Assembly: GCA_049115935.1 (NCBI GenBank)
Contig: JAGDZK010000041.1
Span: forward strand, 25,587 to 89,586
Length of the DNA stretch: 64,000 nt
Origin: Bermanella sp049115935
Lineage (GTDB): Bacteria > Pseudomonadota > Gammaproteobacteria > Pseudomonadales > Oceanobacteraceae
Direction of reading: 5' to 3'
Of the stretch, positions 53,640 through 63,179 are shown piece after piece; position 1 is the stretch's first letter, and each line of letters begins with the position of its first letter. Position numbers and translations under genes: made by a program. Below the pieces are notes generated by a model. The model was not told the DNA's origin. It searched no databases and saw nothing but the letters and a program-made list of their open reading frames with translations.

Positions 53640-55907
53640 ATGGGGTGGCAGGTGTTCGCCAACTTTGCAGCTAAACGACATTTCAATGGGCCATTAAGGG
53701 CCGTCAGTCCAGTTGCTGAAAATCATGCCGAAATCAATTGGAAGCAGGCCAGTAAGCAAGTAAAAAAGCGCCTAGCTTCTGATGTGACAGTCAGTGCTAA
53801 TAGTACAAAACTTATACATTATCTTCAGTCTAGTTTTAAAGGCCGCAGCCCGCGAGAAGTGATTGGCTTTAAAGAGTCATGTCAGTTGATGTGGGTTGAA
53901 GCGGTTAGTCTATTAATTCCATTTTTATATATTGCGTCTGTTTTATGTGTATTTGGTTTTGCTGTGTTGTTTTTCAGTGAGCCAATGATCATTAATGTGG
54001 TTGAAGAAAATTATCTGCTTGCCGCTCACTGGTCTTGTCCTACTGTTTTATGTTTAGGGTTTATATACATATTATTGCGCCCTGTGTTTGGCGGTTTTCG
54101 CTCATACCATGGACGTGTTTTGCTACGCCATGAAGCCCCTGCATTATTTGAATTAGTTCAACAAATGAGCCGTCATTTAAATGTTCGACCACCAAAGCGT
54201 ATTGAGATTAATAATGAAACCGCTGTAAGGGTGGATGCATACGCGGGAGTCAATAGCATTTACCGTGATGAATACAAAATCATTATTGGTGCGCCGCTAT
54301 TAATGTCGTTAAGCCTCAATGAGTTTTCTGCAATGATTGCACACGAATTATCTCATTTTAGAAGCAAACAAAAAAAAGTAGCGTTTTATTTAATGCATCA
54401 TGTGAGTGAATGGCTGTATTTTCGTGCATCTGGTCAGGACAAACGCCACCAAAATCTATTAAGACGCATGCAAAAAGAGAATGTTCCGTTTTACGAATAT
54501 GCTGAGCTTTGGGTGTGGCAACGTATTCATTTATTTCAACAATGTATTTTCTCTTTTTTGTTTCATGTTCATCGCAAATTAACCGCATGGAAGTGCCGAC
54601 AAATTGAATTCGAAACGGATTCTCAAGCGGTTAAAATTGCAGGTACTAAAGCATTTAAAGCCATGTTTAAACGGTTACGTTCAGCACAGTTTGCACAAAA
54701 AGCAGTGAGCTCTCAAAATGATTGGGCATGGAAAGAAGGCTTTTTACTTGATGATTATGCGAAAGCAGTGGCGCTAGAGGTTCATAAAATTACACCGGCC
54801 AGTTCGCAGGCGATACAAGATAGCTTTGATAAGGAAATTAGTTACTTTTGTCCAAATGATGCGCAGCGCATGGCAAATGTAAAAAATGAAGTTGGCCTGT
54901 TGAAAGCCGAAGTGGCCGCTCGATTCTTGATTGAAAATCCTTTTAATTTATCTAAGGAATTAACATTATTAGATTACAAAGCCAATCACATAAATGGTGC
55001 CGAAAAATTTTGTGTCTCTTCAGATAAAATACGAGCGCTTAAGGAAAAGAAAGACTCAGGTTTAAAAAGCGCTAAACGCTATTTTGATGGACGTGGTGAT
55101 AACCGGATATTCAAATTCGAGCCTACCGATGAAAGAGATGTGGCTCAGTTTGATATACAAACCAGTATTGATTTTATTCGGAACAATCGAGTAGAGGATC
55201 GTAAGCACAATACGGCCGCCACTAATTTATTTGGGCGTATAGAGAAAGCTTATATTATTGAACGCTTGCGTGCCTCAAAATTACCGGTTCATAAATATAT
55301 GCCTCATGAGGTTGCCCCTAAGAAGGATGCCAAGGCTTATCTAGAATATATGCAGCAGCAATATACGACTGTAGTGAAACACATGGAGGCCATGGATCAA
55401 GTATTTTACCAGCGTGCCCATGAATGTATGAATTTACTTGATCATCAGTCTCGATCAAAAGTGGTTCAAGCTTTTCACAATTTAGAGCTTTATTGCCAGG
55501 TACGGCATCTGGTTGCTCAATTGAATTTAACTAAAAAGCCCTTGTTACTGATCGTCAATGGTTTGCACAATGGCGCGAGCACTCGTGTGTTGCAGGCTGG
55601 GGCGAATGAAAAGCAGTTGGCATGGGAGTTAATACAACAACTGAGAGTTGAGCTAGAAACACGACCTATTCAAGTTTCCATTCATGGTAAGCCGGCTCAA
55701 TTAATCAAATATTTAGATTATAAATTAGGCAATTTACCTGAGCGCTCTACTCAAATGTCGATTATGGCAATGGCAGAATATGTGGAACAATTTACTCAGC
55801 TACTGGATTTTCAGTGCCATAAATGGCAAGGTCAGCTTGCTGTTATGTTTACTCAATTTGAGTACAACAATGGGATTGCTCAGGTTAATTTATTAAATCG
55901 GTATTAA
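53640..55907 (+). CDS. M48-family membrane metalloprotease
   Basis: A 755-aa protein. It has two hydrophobic segments near residues 92-120 and 127-148 and a zinc site HELSH (near 238-242) in IAHELSHFRSKQKK. A third ligand Glu lies in EFETDSQA near residue 323. These are M48 (HtpX/Ste24-like) features. The C-terminal 400 residues are helical and unlike HtpX, so this is one of the long M48 proteins of unknown substrate. It probably acts at the inner membrane in protein quality control. No ribosome-binding site stands out. It is followed after 39 bases by arsH. Confidence 0.82.
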   Translation: MGWQVFANFAAKRHFNGPLRAVSPVAENHAEINWKQASKQVKKRLASDVTVSANSTKLIHYLQSSFKGRSPREVIGFKESCQLMWVEAVSLLIPFLYIASVLCVFGFAVLFFSEPMIINVVEENYLLAAHWSCPTVLCLGFIYILLRPVFGGFRSYHGRVLLRHEAPALFELVQQMSRHLNVRPPKRIEINNETAVRVDAYAGVNSIYRDEYKIIIGAPLLMSLSLNEFSAMIAHELSHFRSKQKKVAFYLMHHVSEWLYFRASGQDKRHQNLLRRMQKENVPFYEYAELWVWQRIHLFQQCIFSFLFHVHRKLTAWKCRQIEFETDSQAVKIAGTKAFKAMFKRLRSAQFAQKAVSSQNDWAWKEGFLLDDYAKAVALEVHKITPASSQAIQDSFDKEISYFCPNDAQRMANVKNEVGLLKAEVAARFLIENPFNLSKELTLLDYKANHINGAEKFCVSSDKIRALKEKKDSGLKSAKRYFDGRGDNRIFKFEPTDERDVAQFDIQTSIDFIRNNRVEDRKHNTAATNLFGRIEKAYIIERLRASKLPVHKYMPHEVAPKKDAKAYLEYMQQQYTTVVKHMEAMDQVFYQRAHECMNLLDHQSRSKVVQAFHNLELYCQVRHLVAQLNLTKKPLLLIVNGLHNGASTRVLQAGANEKQLAWELIQQLRVELETRPIQVSIHGKPAQLIKYLDYKLGNLPERSTQMSIMAMAEYVEQFTQLLDFQCHKWQGQLAVMFTQFEYNNGIAQVNLLNRY

Positions 55908-55946
55908 CACCTGGGCTTCGATAGATTGATCGTGTTAGGTGAGTTG

Positions 55947-56606
55947 ATGTTACCAGATCATACGCTGCAAACGTCTTTGCAAAAAATCAAACAAACAAAA
56001 CTAAGTGAGCACCCTCCAAAGGTGCTTATTTTGTATGGTTCACTGCGCCCTGAGTCATACAGTAAAAAAGCGGCATTAGAAGCAGGGCGAATACTCGAAT
56101 CTTTTGGGGCTGAGGTTAAAGTTTATGACCCAGAAGGTTTGCCTGTCTTTGATCGTCAAACCTATGATCACCCTAAGGTTAAAGAGCTACACGAACTCGC
56201 GCTTTGGTCAGAGGCTATGGTGTGGTGTAGTCCTGAGATTCACGGCAATATGACATCTGTGATTAAAAACCAAATTGATTGGATTCCATTAAGTATAGGT
56301 TCGGTTCGCCCAACCCAAGGTCGAACACTGGCGGTTATGCAAGTCAGTGGTGGATCTCAATCCTTTAATGCAGTGAATAGTTTACGTGTACTGGGTCGTT
56401 GGATGCGTATGTTTACCATTCCAAACCAGTCATCGGTTGCTATGGCTTGGAAGGAATTTAACGATGATGGCAGCATGAAGCCAAGCAGCTATCGTGACCG
56501 CATTGTTGACGTGATGGAGGAGTTGTTTCATATGACGCTGATGCTGCGTGATCATACTGAGTTTTTAACCCATCGTTATAGTGAAAATAAACCGGATGCG
56601 TCGTAA
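55947..56606 (+). CDS. arsH: NADPH-dependent FMN reductase, ArsH type
   Basis: A 219-aa flavodoxin-like protein. LILYGSLRPESYSKKAALEA near residue 27 binds FMN phosphate. WCSPEIHGNMTSVIKNQIDWIP in pieces and RTLAVMQVSGGSQSFNAVNSLR in pieces are ArsH signatures. ArsH proteins oxidise trivalent organoarsenicals or reduce quinones and azo dyes. No arsR, arsB or arsC is nearby, so an arsenic role is uncertain. I start at ATG 55947 with AGGTGAG upstream; a TTG start seven codons earlier is less likely. Confidence 0.88.
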   Translation: MLPDHTLQTSLQKIKQTKLSEHPPKVLILYGSLRPESYSKKAALEAGRILESFGAEVKVYDPEGLPVFDRQTYDHPKVKELHELALWSEAMVWCSPEIHGNMTSVIKNQIDWIPLSIGSVRPTQGRTLAVMQVSGGSQSFNAVNSLRVLGRWMRMFTIPNQSSVAMAWKEFNDDGSMKPSSYRDRIVDVMEELFHMTLMLRDHTEFLTHRYSENKPDAS

Positions 56607-56612
56607 TTTTTA

Positions 56613-57716
56613 ATGGATATGTCTATGCGATTTATAAGTGTAATGGTTTGCTTGTTGCTGCTATCAGCATGCTCAAGTTTAAGTCCAATGGAGCAACAGA
56701 GGTTGCTGCAGAACTCTCCAGTTTCTAGCGGTTATCAATTTGAGCCATTGCCAGTTGGTATGCAGGGTGACCCAGAGCTTGGGGATGGCGTGATCGAAAT
56801 TGATGGCAAAAAAAGTTTTTATAAAGGGTATCAGCTACCAAATGGTCATGGCCCTTTTTTAATACAGTTAAGAACCTATGTTGAAAAAACAGAGGTAGGT
56901 GATGGTTTCTTTTATCCCGTTATTGAACTGTATGATTTTGATATGCGTCAAATTGATGTGATCAGGCCTCAGCTGCGTTTTACTCAATTTAGCTCTGACG
57001 GTCGCTATGCGGCGCTGCCAATTAGATTAAACCCAGAAGTGGGTTTCTTTATAATCCGCACGGAACCTAAATTGTTTGGCCAAGAAGCCTCTTATACCAC
57101 GTCACATGAAGGGGCTAGCTGGAGCTACAGTGTTACCCCGTTCAATAAGCGTAAATCCGCTACTTATTTGCCGCTTGGACGTTTAGAGCTGTTAACGCCT
57201 GATGAGGGGTTTAGTCAGCCATTTGAAAAAATGTCTGGAGCATATTGGCAGTTTTCATATGATCGTGGCGGTGAGGAACTTGCAGTAGCTAAAGACTATT
57301 TACCTAACTTGACTCTTGGTGGTGGCCCTATTTTTTCGATAGGTTACGCATTTGCTATTCCATCTAAGCCGTCTTCATCATTGCGTGCCAGTTTAGGTTA
57401 TAGTTATTTGTCGGTGTCCGCTAAATCAGGCGGTAGTCATGAGCAGCAATTTGCGGTTGGCGACTTAATGTGGGTGGAGTCAAATCAAGTGAGCAGTGTT
57501 GGTTTTGGTTTAACATTTCGAGGTGCCCATAAATATTCGGCAAGTGGCGTTGAAACAGAATTTGATCCCACTTGGGGGCCAAAATTGATGGTGGAAATTC
57601 GCGGCTCAATGGGCGTTTCACTGGGTGCACAATTCAGCTGGCTTACTTTTACAGATGAGCAGGGTAATAAGCAATCAAGTGATCAAATTGGTGTGTTTTT
57701 ATCTAAGTTGTATTAA
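56613..57716 (+). CDS. Lipoprotein of unknown function with beta-rich C-terminus
   Basis: A 367-aa lipoprotein. The lipobox LLSACSS is at about residues 17-23, after a hydrophobic segment. The middle part (about 50-180) has a MalM-like beta arrangement (FLIQLRTYV, PVIELYDFD). The last 130 residues alternate hydrophobic and polar residues and end in Tyr (FLSKLY), as in outer-membrane beta-barrels. I cannot name the family. It starts six bases after arsH and probably shares its transcript. Confidence 0.6.
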   Translation: MDMSMRFISVMVCLLLLSACSSLSPMEQQRLLQNSPVSSGYQFEPLPVGMQGDPELGDGVIEIDGKKSFYKGYQLPNGHGPFLIQLRTYVEKTEVGDGFFYPVIELYDFDMRQIDVIRPQLRFTQFSSDGRYAALPIRLNPEVGFFIIRTEPKLFGQEASYTTSHEGASWSYSVTPFNKRKSATYLPLGRLELLTPDEGFSQPFEKMSGAYWQFSYDRGGEELAVAKDYLPNLTLGGGPIFSIGYAFAIPSKPSSSLRASLGYSYLSVSAKSGGSHEQQFAVGDLMWVESNQVSSVGFGLTFRGAHKYSASGVETEFDPTWGPKLMVEIRGSMGVSLGAQFSWLTFTDEQGNKQSSDQIGVFLSKLY

Positions 57717-57742
57717 GTCCTGTTGGCTTTAATATGGCCCCA

Positions 57743-57777
57743 ACAAAAAAAGGCTTCATGATGAAGCCTTTTTTTGT
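57743..57777. terminator. Bidirectional terminator
   Basis: An AAAAAAAGGCTTCAT / ATGAAGCCTTTTTTT stem with a minimal loop between converging genes. Confidence 0.88.
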
Positions 57778-57795
57778 GGTTTTTAGTATGTGTTC

Positions 57796-58719
57796 TTAGT
57801 CGATATCAATGACGCCATCTTGTGGTTTTATGGCAAGAACATCAGCGTGAGTAGAATCCAGTACGTGTTCAACCGTGCTGCCCAAGATAACGCTTTGTAA
57901 ATCTTCTTCGCTTAGTATGCCAACGACAATGACATCGGCATCTAGCTTCTCTGCCGTTTTGGTAATGGCTTCTTCTGGTTCGCCTTCATATATATGAATG
58001 TTGTCATCGGCAATGTTGTATTTTTCGGCCAGTATTTCACAGGCCTGGGTGTGTTGATCAACTACGTATTGTTGTAAATCCTCAGGAATGGGTGCATCTG
58101 GCAAGCTTGCTAGTGTTAGGCTCATCATTGGGTAGCTATTAACCATGTGTACATTGTATTTGTTATCTTGGTTGATGATCTCAACGAACTCAAATATATG
58201 TTCGTTGATGATCTTATGGGACTTATCTAAAGATGTAGCATCAACAGCTGCAATAACGGTGCGTGCTTCCCATGAGGTTTTGCCTTTAACCAATAAAACA
58301 GGTGCGGGACAGTGCTTAAGTAGGTTCCAATCTTGGTGTTGTAGAACACGTTCTACGATATTGTGATGTTTGGCGGCCGCTTTGATGACAAGGTCAAAAC
58401 TGGCGTCTTCTGAATTATCAATCACAGCCTGATAGGCATGGCGACACCAGCAAATGGAAAGTGGTGTATCTGCTGGTAGGTAAAGTTCTTTAAATAAGTT
58501 TTCAGCCCATGCTTGAGCTTGCTCAAGTAACATGGACTTTAATTCATGGCGCATGTCTAGGTCACTAAGAGAGCCTTCTTCACATGCATGATTATAAACA
58601 TAGGTCGTCACAAACAAATTTGCATCGTGCTCTTGGCAAATTTGCATGGCTCGTTTGATCGCGGTGTGATTATCTACTTCTTGATCAAGTAGCAAGAGCA
58701 CGTTTTTGATGGCCAGCAT
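57796..58719 (-). CDS. Universal stress protein with two Usp domains (UspE-like)
   Basis: A 307-aa tandem Usp protein. The first domain begins IKNVLLLLDQEVDNHTAIKR; the second (from about residue 155) ends with the nucleotide-binding VVGILSEEDLQSVILGSTVE motif. The first domain lacks a clear Gly-rich ATP loop. Usp proteins are induced by stress and starvation. GGGAGA before ATG supports the start. Confidence 0.88.
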   Translation of the reverse strand: MLAIKNVLLLLDQEVDNHTAIKRAMQICQEHDANLFVTTYVYNHACEEGSLSDLDMRHELKSMLLEQAQAWAENLFKELYLPADTPLSICWCRHAYQAVIDNSEDASFDLVIKAAAKHHNIVERVLQHQDWNLLKHCPAPVLLVKGKTSWEARTVIAAVDATSLDKSHKIINEHIFEFVEIINQDNKYNVHMVNSYPMMSLTLASLPDAPIPEDLQQYVVDQHTQACEILAEKYNIADDNIHIYEGEPEEAITKTAEKLDADVIVVGILSEEDLQSVILGSTVEHVLDSTHADVLAIKPQDGVIDID

Positions 58720-58809
58720 GATGCATCTCCCGTTGTGTTTTATGTTCTAAGTTTAGTCGTTATTCTTCATTATGAGGGCTTATCAAAAACAATCATTGTT
58801 TTGTGTCAG

Positions 58810-59709
58810 TTAACGATCAGGCAGTATGGCTAAAAATGCTTTACCAGCGGTTCCCAGTGTTTTGCCTTTGCGCTGTAGGACCCCAAGTTCACGATAAAGA
58901 TTTTTTGGGCCAACTTGCAGTTTGATTAAATCTTTATCATTGGCCATATGCTCGGGCAATACAGCCCAGCCCAACCCCACGCTGGCCATCATTTTGATGG
59001 TTTCCATGTAGCTCGACATCATGCTGATGGTTTCACGGTAGCGGCTAGGTAGAGCACTTTGCAATGATAGTCCTTCGTGTTTAAACGCATCTTCAATAAT
59101 TTCAAATGTCACTGTATTGGGTTCAGGCAATATGGCCTCATATTTTGTGAGGTCCTCTAAATTTAGCTTTTTGTTATGGCTTAAGGGGTGAGTAAATGCA
59201 CAAACAAAACTTAATGGGTCTCGCCAAATAGGTTGCATATCCAGTTTAGGGTGATCTTCTTGGGGCAGTGTGGCAAACGCAATATCTAACTCACCTTGTG
59301 CCAATGCTTCGCAGGCCGCTTCTGAGCCTAAAAACTGCATAGCGAGTTTTACTTGTGGGTAGGCGGTATGAAATTGCCTTAACAAATGGGGTAGGTGGTG
59401 TAAGCCAATGTGATGGCTTGTACCAATTCGTAATGTACCGCTAATATCCCCGCTTAAGCTGGCCAGCTCGGTTTTAATTTCCAGTAGTTCACTCAGAATA
59501 TGTTTTGCCTTGGGCAGCAATGCCTCGCCTGCGGGTGTTAATACGGCCTTACGTGGGAGGCGATCGAATAATTGGCTATCAAGGCTATCTTCTAAAATGG
59601 CAATACGCTTACTAACCGCTGGTTGTGTTAGGTGTAAGCGCTGGGCAGCCAAGGAGAAGGATTCTGTTTCAGCAACCGCTATAAATGCCTGTAAAGATTG
59701 AGTGTCCAT
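58810..59709 (-). CDS. LysR-family regulator divergent from leuC
   Basis: A 299-aa LysR regulator. The helix-turn-helix reads LQAFIAVAETESFSLAAQRL, then LTQPAVSKRIAILEDSL and LFDRLPRKAVLTPAG. The effector domain begins TLRIGTSHHIGLHHLPHLL. It is divergent from leuC with 155 bases between, which carry a T-N11-A palindrome. A role in leucine-gene control is a fair inference from position. Confidence 0.88.
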   Translation of the reverse strand: MDTQSLQAFIAVAETESFSLAAQRLHLTQPAVSKRIAILEDSLDSQLFDRLPRKAVLTPAGEALLPKAKHILSELLEIKTELASLSGDISGTLRIGTSHHIGLHHLPHLLRQFHTAYPQVKLAMQFLGSEAACEALAQGELDIAFATLPQEDHPKLDMQPIWRDPLSFVCAFTHPLSHNKKLNLEDLTKYEAILPEPNTVTFEIIEDAFKHEGLSLQSALPSRYRETISMMSSYMETIKMMASVGLGWAVLPEHMANDKDLIKLQVGPKNLYRELGVLQRKGKTLGTAGKAFLAILPDR

Positions 59710-59721
59710 TAAATGGCCTGT

Positions 59722-59736
59722 ATTCCGAAATGGAAT
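59722..59736. promoter_or_regulatory. Candidate LysR operator between LysR and leuC genes
   Basis: ATTCCGAAATGGAAT is a perfect inverted repeat (ATTCC / GGAAT), with the T-N11-A spacing of LysR sites. It lies 13 bases upstream of the LysR gene's ATG and 128 before leuC. Confidence 0.6.
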
Positions 59737-59864
59737 CCAATTTATAAAAAATATGAATTTGTGTTATTTGTAGCCTGATCGTAAACTTGCGTCAAGTAAC
59801 TTAAAAGCAATAAGAAGAAATACTACCAAGGCATTGCCAAAGTAAGTGTTTTGCGGAGAGAGAC

Positions 59865-61292
59865 ATGGCTCAAACATTATATGACAAGTTGTGGGACCAA
59901 CACGTGGTGAAAACCCGTGATGACGGTACTGCCTTAATCTACATCGATCGTCAGTTGTTGCACGAAGTAACCTCGCCACAGGCATTCGAAGGCTTGCGCA
60001 TTGCGGGCCGTAAGCCTTGGCGTTTGGATGCTAACCTAGCAACGCCAGATCATAACGTACCGACCACCAAAACTGAGCGTGATGTGGGCATTGAAGGCAT
60101 TGTTGATCCTGTATCAAAAATTCAGGTGAAAACCCTTGATGAAAACTGCGATGAATTTGGCATCGTTGAGTTCAAAATGAAAGACATTCGCCAAGGTATT
60201 GTGCACGTGGTTGGCCCAGAGCAGGGTGCCACCTTGCCTGGTATGACAGTGGTATGTGGTGATTCTCACACGGCAACACATGGTGCGTTTGCAGCATTGG
60301 CTCACGGTATCGGCACCTCTGAAGTTGAGCACGTTCTTGCGACTCAATGTTTGATTCAGCGCAAAATGAAAAACCTTTTAATTAATGTTGAAGGTGAGTT
60401 GGGTGCAGGTATTACCGGTAAAGATGTCGTATTGCATGTAATTGGTGTGATTGGTACGGCTGGTGGTAATGGTTGTGCAATGGAATTTGGCGGCAGCGCC
60501 ATTCGTTCTATGAGTATGGAAGGCCGTATGACCATGTGTAATATGGCGATCGAAGCCGGTGCTCGTGTAGGCATGGTGGCATTCGATGAAATCACAGCTG
60601 AATACGTGAAAGGTCGCCCATATGCACCAAAAGGCGCTGACTGGGAAAAAGCAGTAGCTGCTTGGTCTGACTTAACATCCGATGCTGATGCGGTTTTCGA
60701 CAAAGTGGTCGAAATTAAAGCAGAAGATATCAAGCCACAAGTAACTTGGGGAACCAGCCCAGAAATGGTGACCACCATTGATGGTTTTGTGCCTAAGTTA
60801 GAAGACGCAAAAGACGATGTAGAGCGCAGCGGTTTTGAGCGTGCTTATAAATACATGGGTCTAGAACCGGGTCAAGCCATTACGGACATTGAACTGGATC
60901 GTGTGTTTATTGGTTCGTGCACCAATAGCCGTATAGAAGATTTACGTGCGGCTGCTGCCGTTGCTAAGGGTAATAAAGTAGCCGATAGCGTGAAGCAAGC
61001 GTTGGTGGTTCCGGGTTCTGGTTTAGTGAAAGAGCAGGCTGAAAAAGAAGGTTTGGATAAAATCTTTATGGAAGCGGGTTTTGAATGGCGTGAGCCGGGT
61101 TGCTCAATGTGCTTGGCCATGAACGCCGATAAATTAGGCAGTGGTGAGCACTGTGCGTCTACTTCAAATCGTAACTTTGAAGGTCGCCAAGGCTACGGTG
61201 GTCGTACCCATTTGGTCAGCCCAGCGATGGCGGCCGCGGCTGCGATTGCAGGTCATTTTGTTGATGTTCGTCAGTTTGAATTGGTTAAATAA
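59865..61292 (+). CDS. leuC: 3-isopropylmalate dehydratase large subunit
   Basis: A 475-aa iron-sulfur aconitase-family subunit. With LeuD it interconverts 2- and 3-isopropylmalate. VVCGDSHTATHGAFAALAHG near residue 129 is the substrate region. The [4Fe-4S] ligand cysteines are in GSCTNSR near 351 and CSMCLAMN near 413 and 416. GGAGAGA before ATG supports the start. It begins the leuC-leuD-leuB-asd cluster. Confidence 0.96.
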   Translation: MAQTLYDKLWDQHVVKTRDDGTALIYIDRQLLHEVTSPQAFEGLRIAGRKPWRLDANLATPDHNVPTTKTERDVGIEGIVDPVSKIQVKTLDENCDEFGIVEFKMKDIRQGIVHVVGPEQGATLPGMTVVCGDSHTATHGAFAALAHGIGTSEVEHVLATQCLIQRKMKNLLINVEGELGAGITGKDVVLHVIGVIGTAGGNGCAMEFGGSAIRSMSMEGRMTMCNMAIEAGARVGMVAFDEITAEYVKGRPYAPKGADWEKAVAAWSDLTSDADAVFDKVVEIKAEDIKPQVTWGTSPEMVTTIDGFVPKLEDAKDDVERSGFERAYKYMGLEPGQAITDIELDRVFIGSCTNSRIEDLRAAAAVAKGNKVADSVKQALVVPGSGLVKEQAEKEGLDKIFMEAGFEWREPGCSMCLAMNADKLGSGEHCASTSNRNFEGRQGYGGRTHLVSPAMAAAAAIAGHFVDVRQFELVK

Positions 61293-61303
61293 GGAGTTAA
61301 ACA

Positions 61304-61951
61304 ATGGAACCTTTTGTTAAGCAAAGCGGTATTGTGGCTCCTATGGATCGTGCCAATATCGATACCGATATGATCATTCCTAAGCAGTTTTTAAAATCCA
61401 TCAAGCGCAGTGGTTTTGGCCCGAACTTGTTTGATGAGTTGCGTTATTTAGATGAAGGTCAGCCTGATGCAGATAATTCAGGTCGCCCGCTTAATCCGGA
61501 TTTTGTATTGAATCAGCCGCGTTATAAAGGTGCATCAGTTTTGTTGGCCCGTGAAAACTTTGGTTGTGGTTCATCTCGTGAACACGCACCTTGGGCATTA
61601 GAAGATTTTGGTTTTCGTACCATTATTGCGCCAAGTTATGCGGACATCTTCTTTAACAATAGCTTCAAAAACGGCCTGCTTCCGATCGTTTTAGATGAAG
61701 AAACCGTTGATGGCTTATTTAAAGAAGTGCAAGCCAATGAGGGTTATGAGTTAACCGTTGATTTAGAAAATCAAAATATCATTAAACCTAATGGCGACAC
61801 CATTGCATTTGAAGTGGATTCGTTCCGCAAACACTGCTTGTTAAATGGTTTGGATGATATTGGTTTAACCCTGCAAGATGCAGACGATATTAAAGCGTAT
61901 GAAGATAAGCGCCGTCAGTCGTCCCCTTGGTTGTTTGATCAGGTTAAATAG
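61304..61951 (+). CDS. leuD: 3-isopropylmalate dehydratase small subunit
   Basis: A 215-aa swivel-domain subunit of isopropylmalate isomerase. ANIDTDMIIPKQFLKSIKR near residue 18 and FGCGSSREHAPWAL near 86 are the substrate-binding motifs. It starts 11 bases after leuC behind AAGGAG. The 139-base gap to leuB holds an inverted repeat. Confidence 0.96.
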   Translation: MEPFVKQSGIVAPMDRANIDTDMIIPKQFLKSIKRSGFGPNLFDELRYLDEGQPDADNSGRPLNPDFVLNQPRYKGASVLLARENFGCGSSREHAPWALEDFGFRTIIAPSYADIFFNNSFKNGLLPIVLDEETVDGLFKEVQANEGYELTVDLENQNIIKPNGDTIAFEVDSFRKHCLLNGLDDIGLTLQDADDIKAYEDKRRQSSPWLFDQVK

Positions 61952-61966
61952 CGAAACGTAAAATGT

Positions 61967-62053
61967 GAGATGAGAGACGCTAGACGTATTTATCTCATGA
62001 AAATTTAAATGGTTGCGGGATTTTGAAGGTGAGTGTTTACCGTCTTTCATCTC
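61967..62053. repeat. Imperfect inverted repeat between leuD and leuB
   Basis: GAGATGAGAGACG (61967-61979) and CGTCTTTCATCTC (62041-62053) are inverse copies with one mismatch, 61 bases apart. More CATCTCTC-like words follow up to 62070. The role is unknown. Confidence 0.6.
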
Positions 62054-62090
62054 TCGTGGCCCATCTCTCTTTGAAGAGCGAAGCGAAATA

Positions 62091-63176
62091 ATGACTAAAA
62101 AAATTCTAGTATTACCGGGTGATGGTATTGGCCCAGAAATCGTAACTGAAGCTGTTAATGTATTAGAAACGGCAAAAGCAAAATTCAATCTTGATATTGA
62201 ATTAGATAATGCCTTGGTGGGCGGTGCCGCTTATGACGAGTTTGGTTCACCACTGCCTGAAGTGACGATGGAAAAAGCCCGCGCAGCGGACGCTATTTTA
62301 CTTGGCGCGGTAGGTGGTCCTAAATGGGATAACCTTGAAGACCGTGAACTTCGCCCAGAAAAAGGCTTATTAGGTTTACGCTCTGGTCTTGAATTGTTTG
62401 GTAATTTACGTCCCGCTATTTTGTATCCTCAGCTGGCGGATGCATCATCACTTAAACCTGAAGTGGTGTCTGGTTTAGATATTTTGATCGTACGTGAACT
62501 AACCGGCGGCATTTACTTCGGTAAGCCGCGTGGTATTCGTGTATTAGAAAATGGCGAGCGCGAAGGTTACAACACGTACGTGTATAACGAGACTGAAATT
62601 CGTCGTATTGCAAAAGTGGCGTTTGAGTCGGCACAAAAACGCGGTAAAAGATTATGCTCTGTTGATAAAGCTAACGTACTTGAGGTAACGGTACTGTGGC
62701 GCGAAATCATGGAGCAAGAAGCGAAAAACTACCCAGATGTTGAGTTATCTCACATGTATGTCGATAACGCGGCAATGCAACTTGTGCGTGCGCCTAAGCA
62801 GTTTGATGTAATGGTTACCGGTAATATGTTTGGCGATATTTTGTCCGATGCAGCCGCCATGTTGACAGGTTCTATTGGTATGTTGCCATCTGCGTCTTTA
62901 GATAAAGACAACAAGGGTATGTATGAGCCTTGTCATGGCAGTGCCCCTGATATTGCAGGTCAAGGTATTGCTAACCCGTTGGCAACTATATTGTCTGCTT
63001 CAATGATGTTGCGTTATAGCCTAGGTGAAGTGGCCGCGGCGGATGCCATCGAACAAGCGGTTAGCAATGTATTGGATAAAGGTTTACGTACAGCGGATAT
63101 TTTCTCAGCTGATATGCAAAAAGTATCCACTGCTCAAATGGGTGAAGCAGTAGTAGCAGCATTAAAGGAGCTTTAA
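62091..63176 (+). CDS. leuB: 3-isopropylmalate dehydrogenase
   Basis: A 361-aa NAD-dependent oxidative decarboxylase of leucine synthesis. LPGDGIGPEIV lies at residues 7-17, VRELTGGIYFGKPRG near 138, the substrate and metal site VDNAAMQLV near 224 and TGNMFGDILSDAA near 243. I start at ATG 62091 (MTKKILV); the frame extends 26 codons into the upstream inverted repeat. asd follows after three bases. Confidence 0.95.
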   Translation: MTKKILVLPGDGIGPEIVTEAVNVLETAKAKFNLDIELDNALVGGAAYDEFGSPLPEVTMEKARAADAILLGAVGGPKWDNLEDRELRPEKGLLGLRSGLELFGNLRPAILYPQLADASSLKPEVVSGLDILIVRELTGGIYFGKPRGIRVLENGEREGYNTYVYNETEIRRIAKVAFESAQKRGKRLCSVDKANVLEVTVLWREIMEQEAKNYPDVELSHMYVDNAAMQLVRAPKQFDVMVTGNMFGDILSDAAAMLTGSIGMLPSASLDKDNKGMYEPCHGSAPDIAGQGIANPLATILSASMMLRYSLGEVAAADAIEQAVSNVLDKGLRTADIFSADMQKVSTAQMGEAVVAALKEL

Positions 63177-63179
63177 GTT

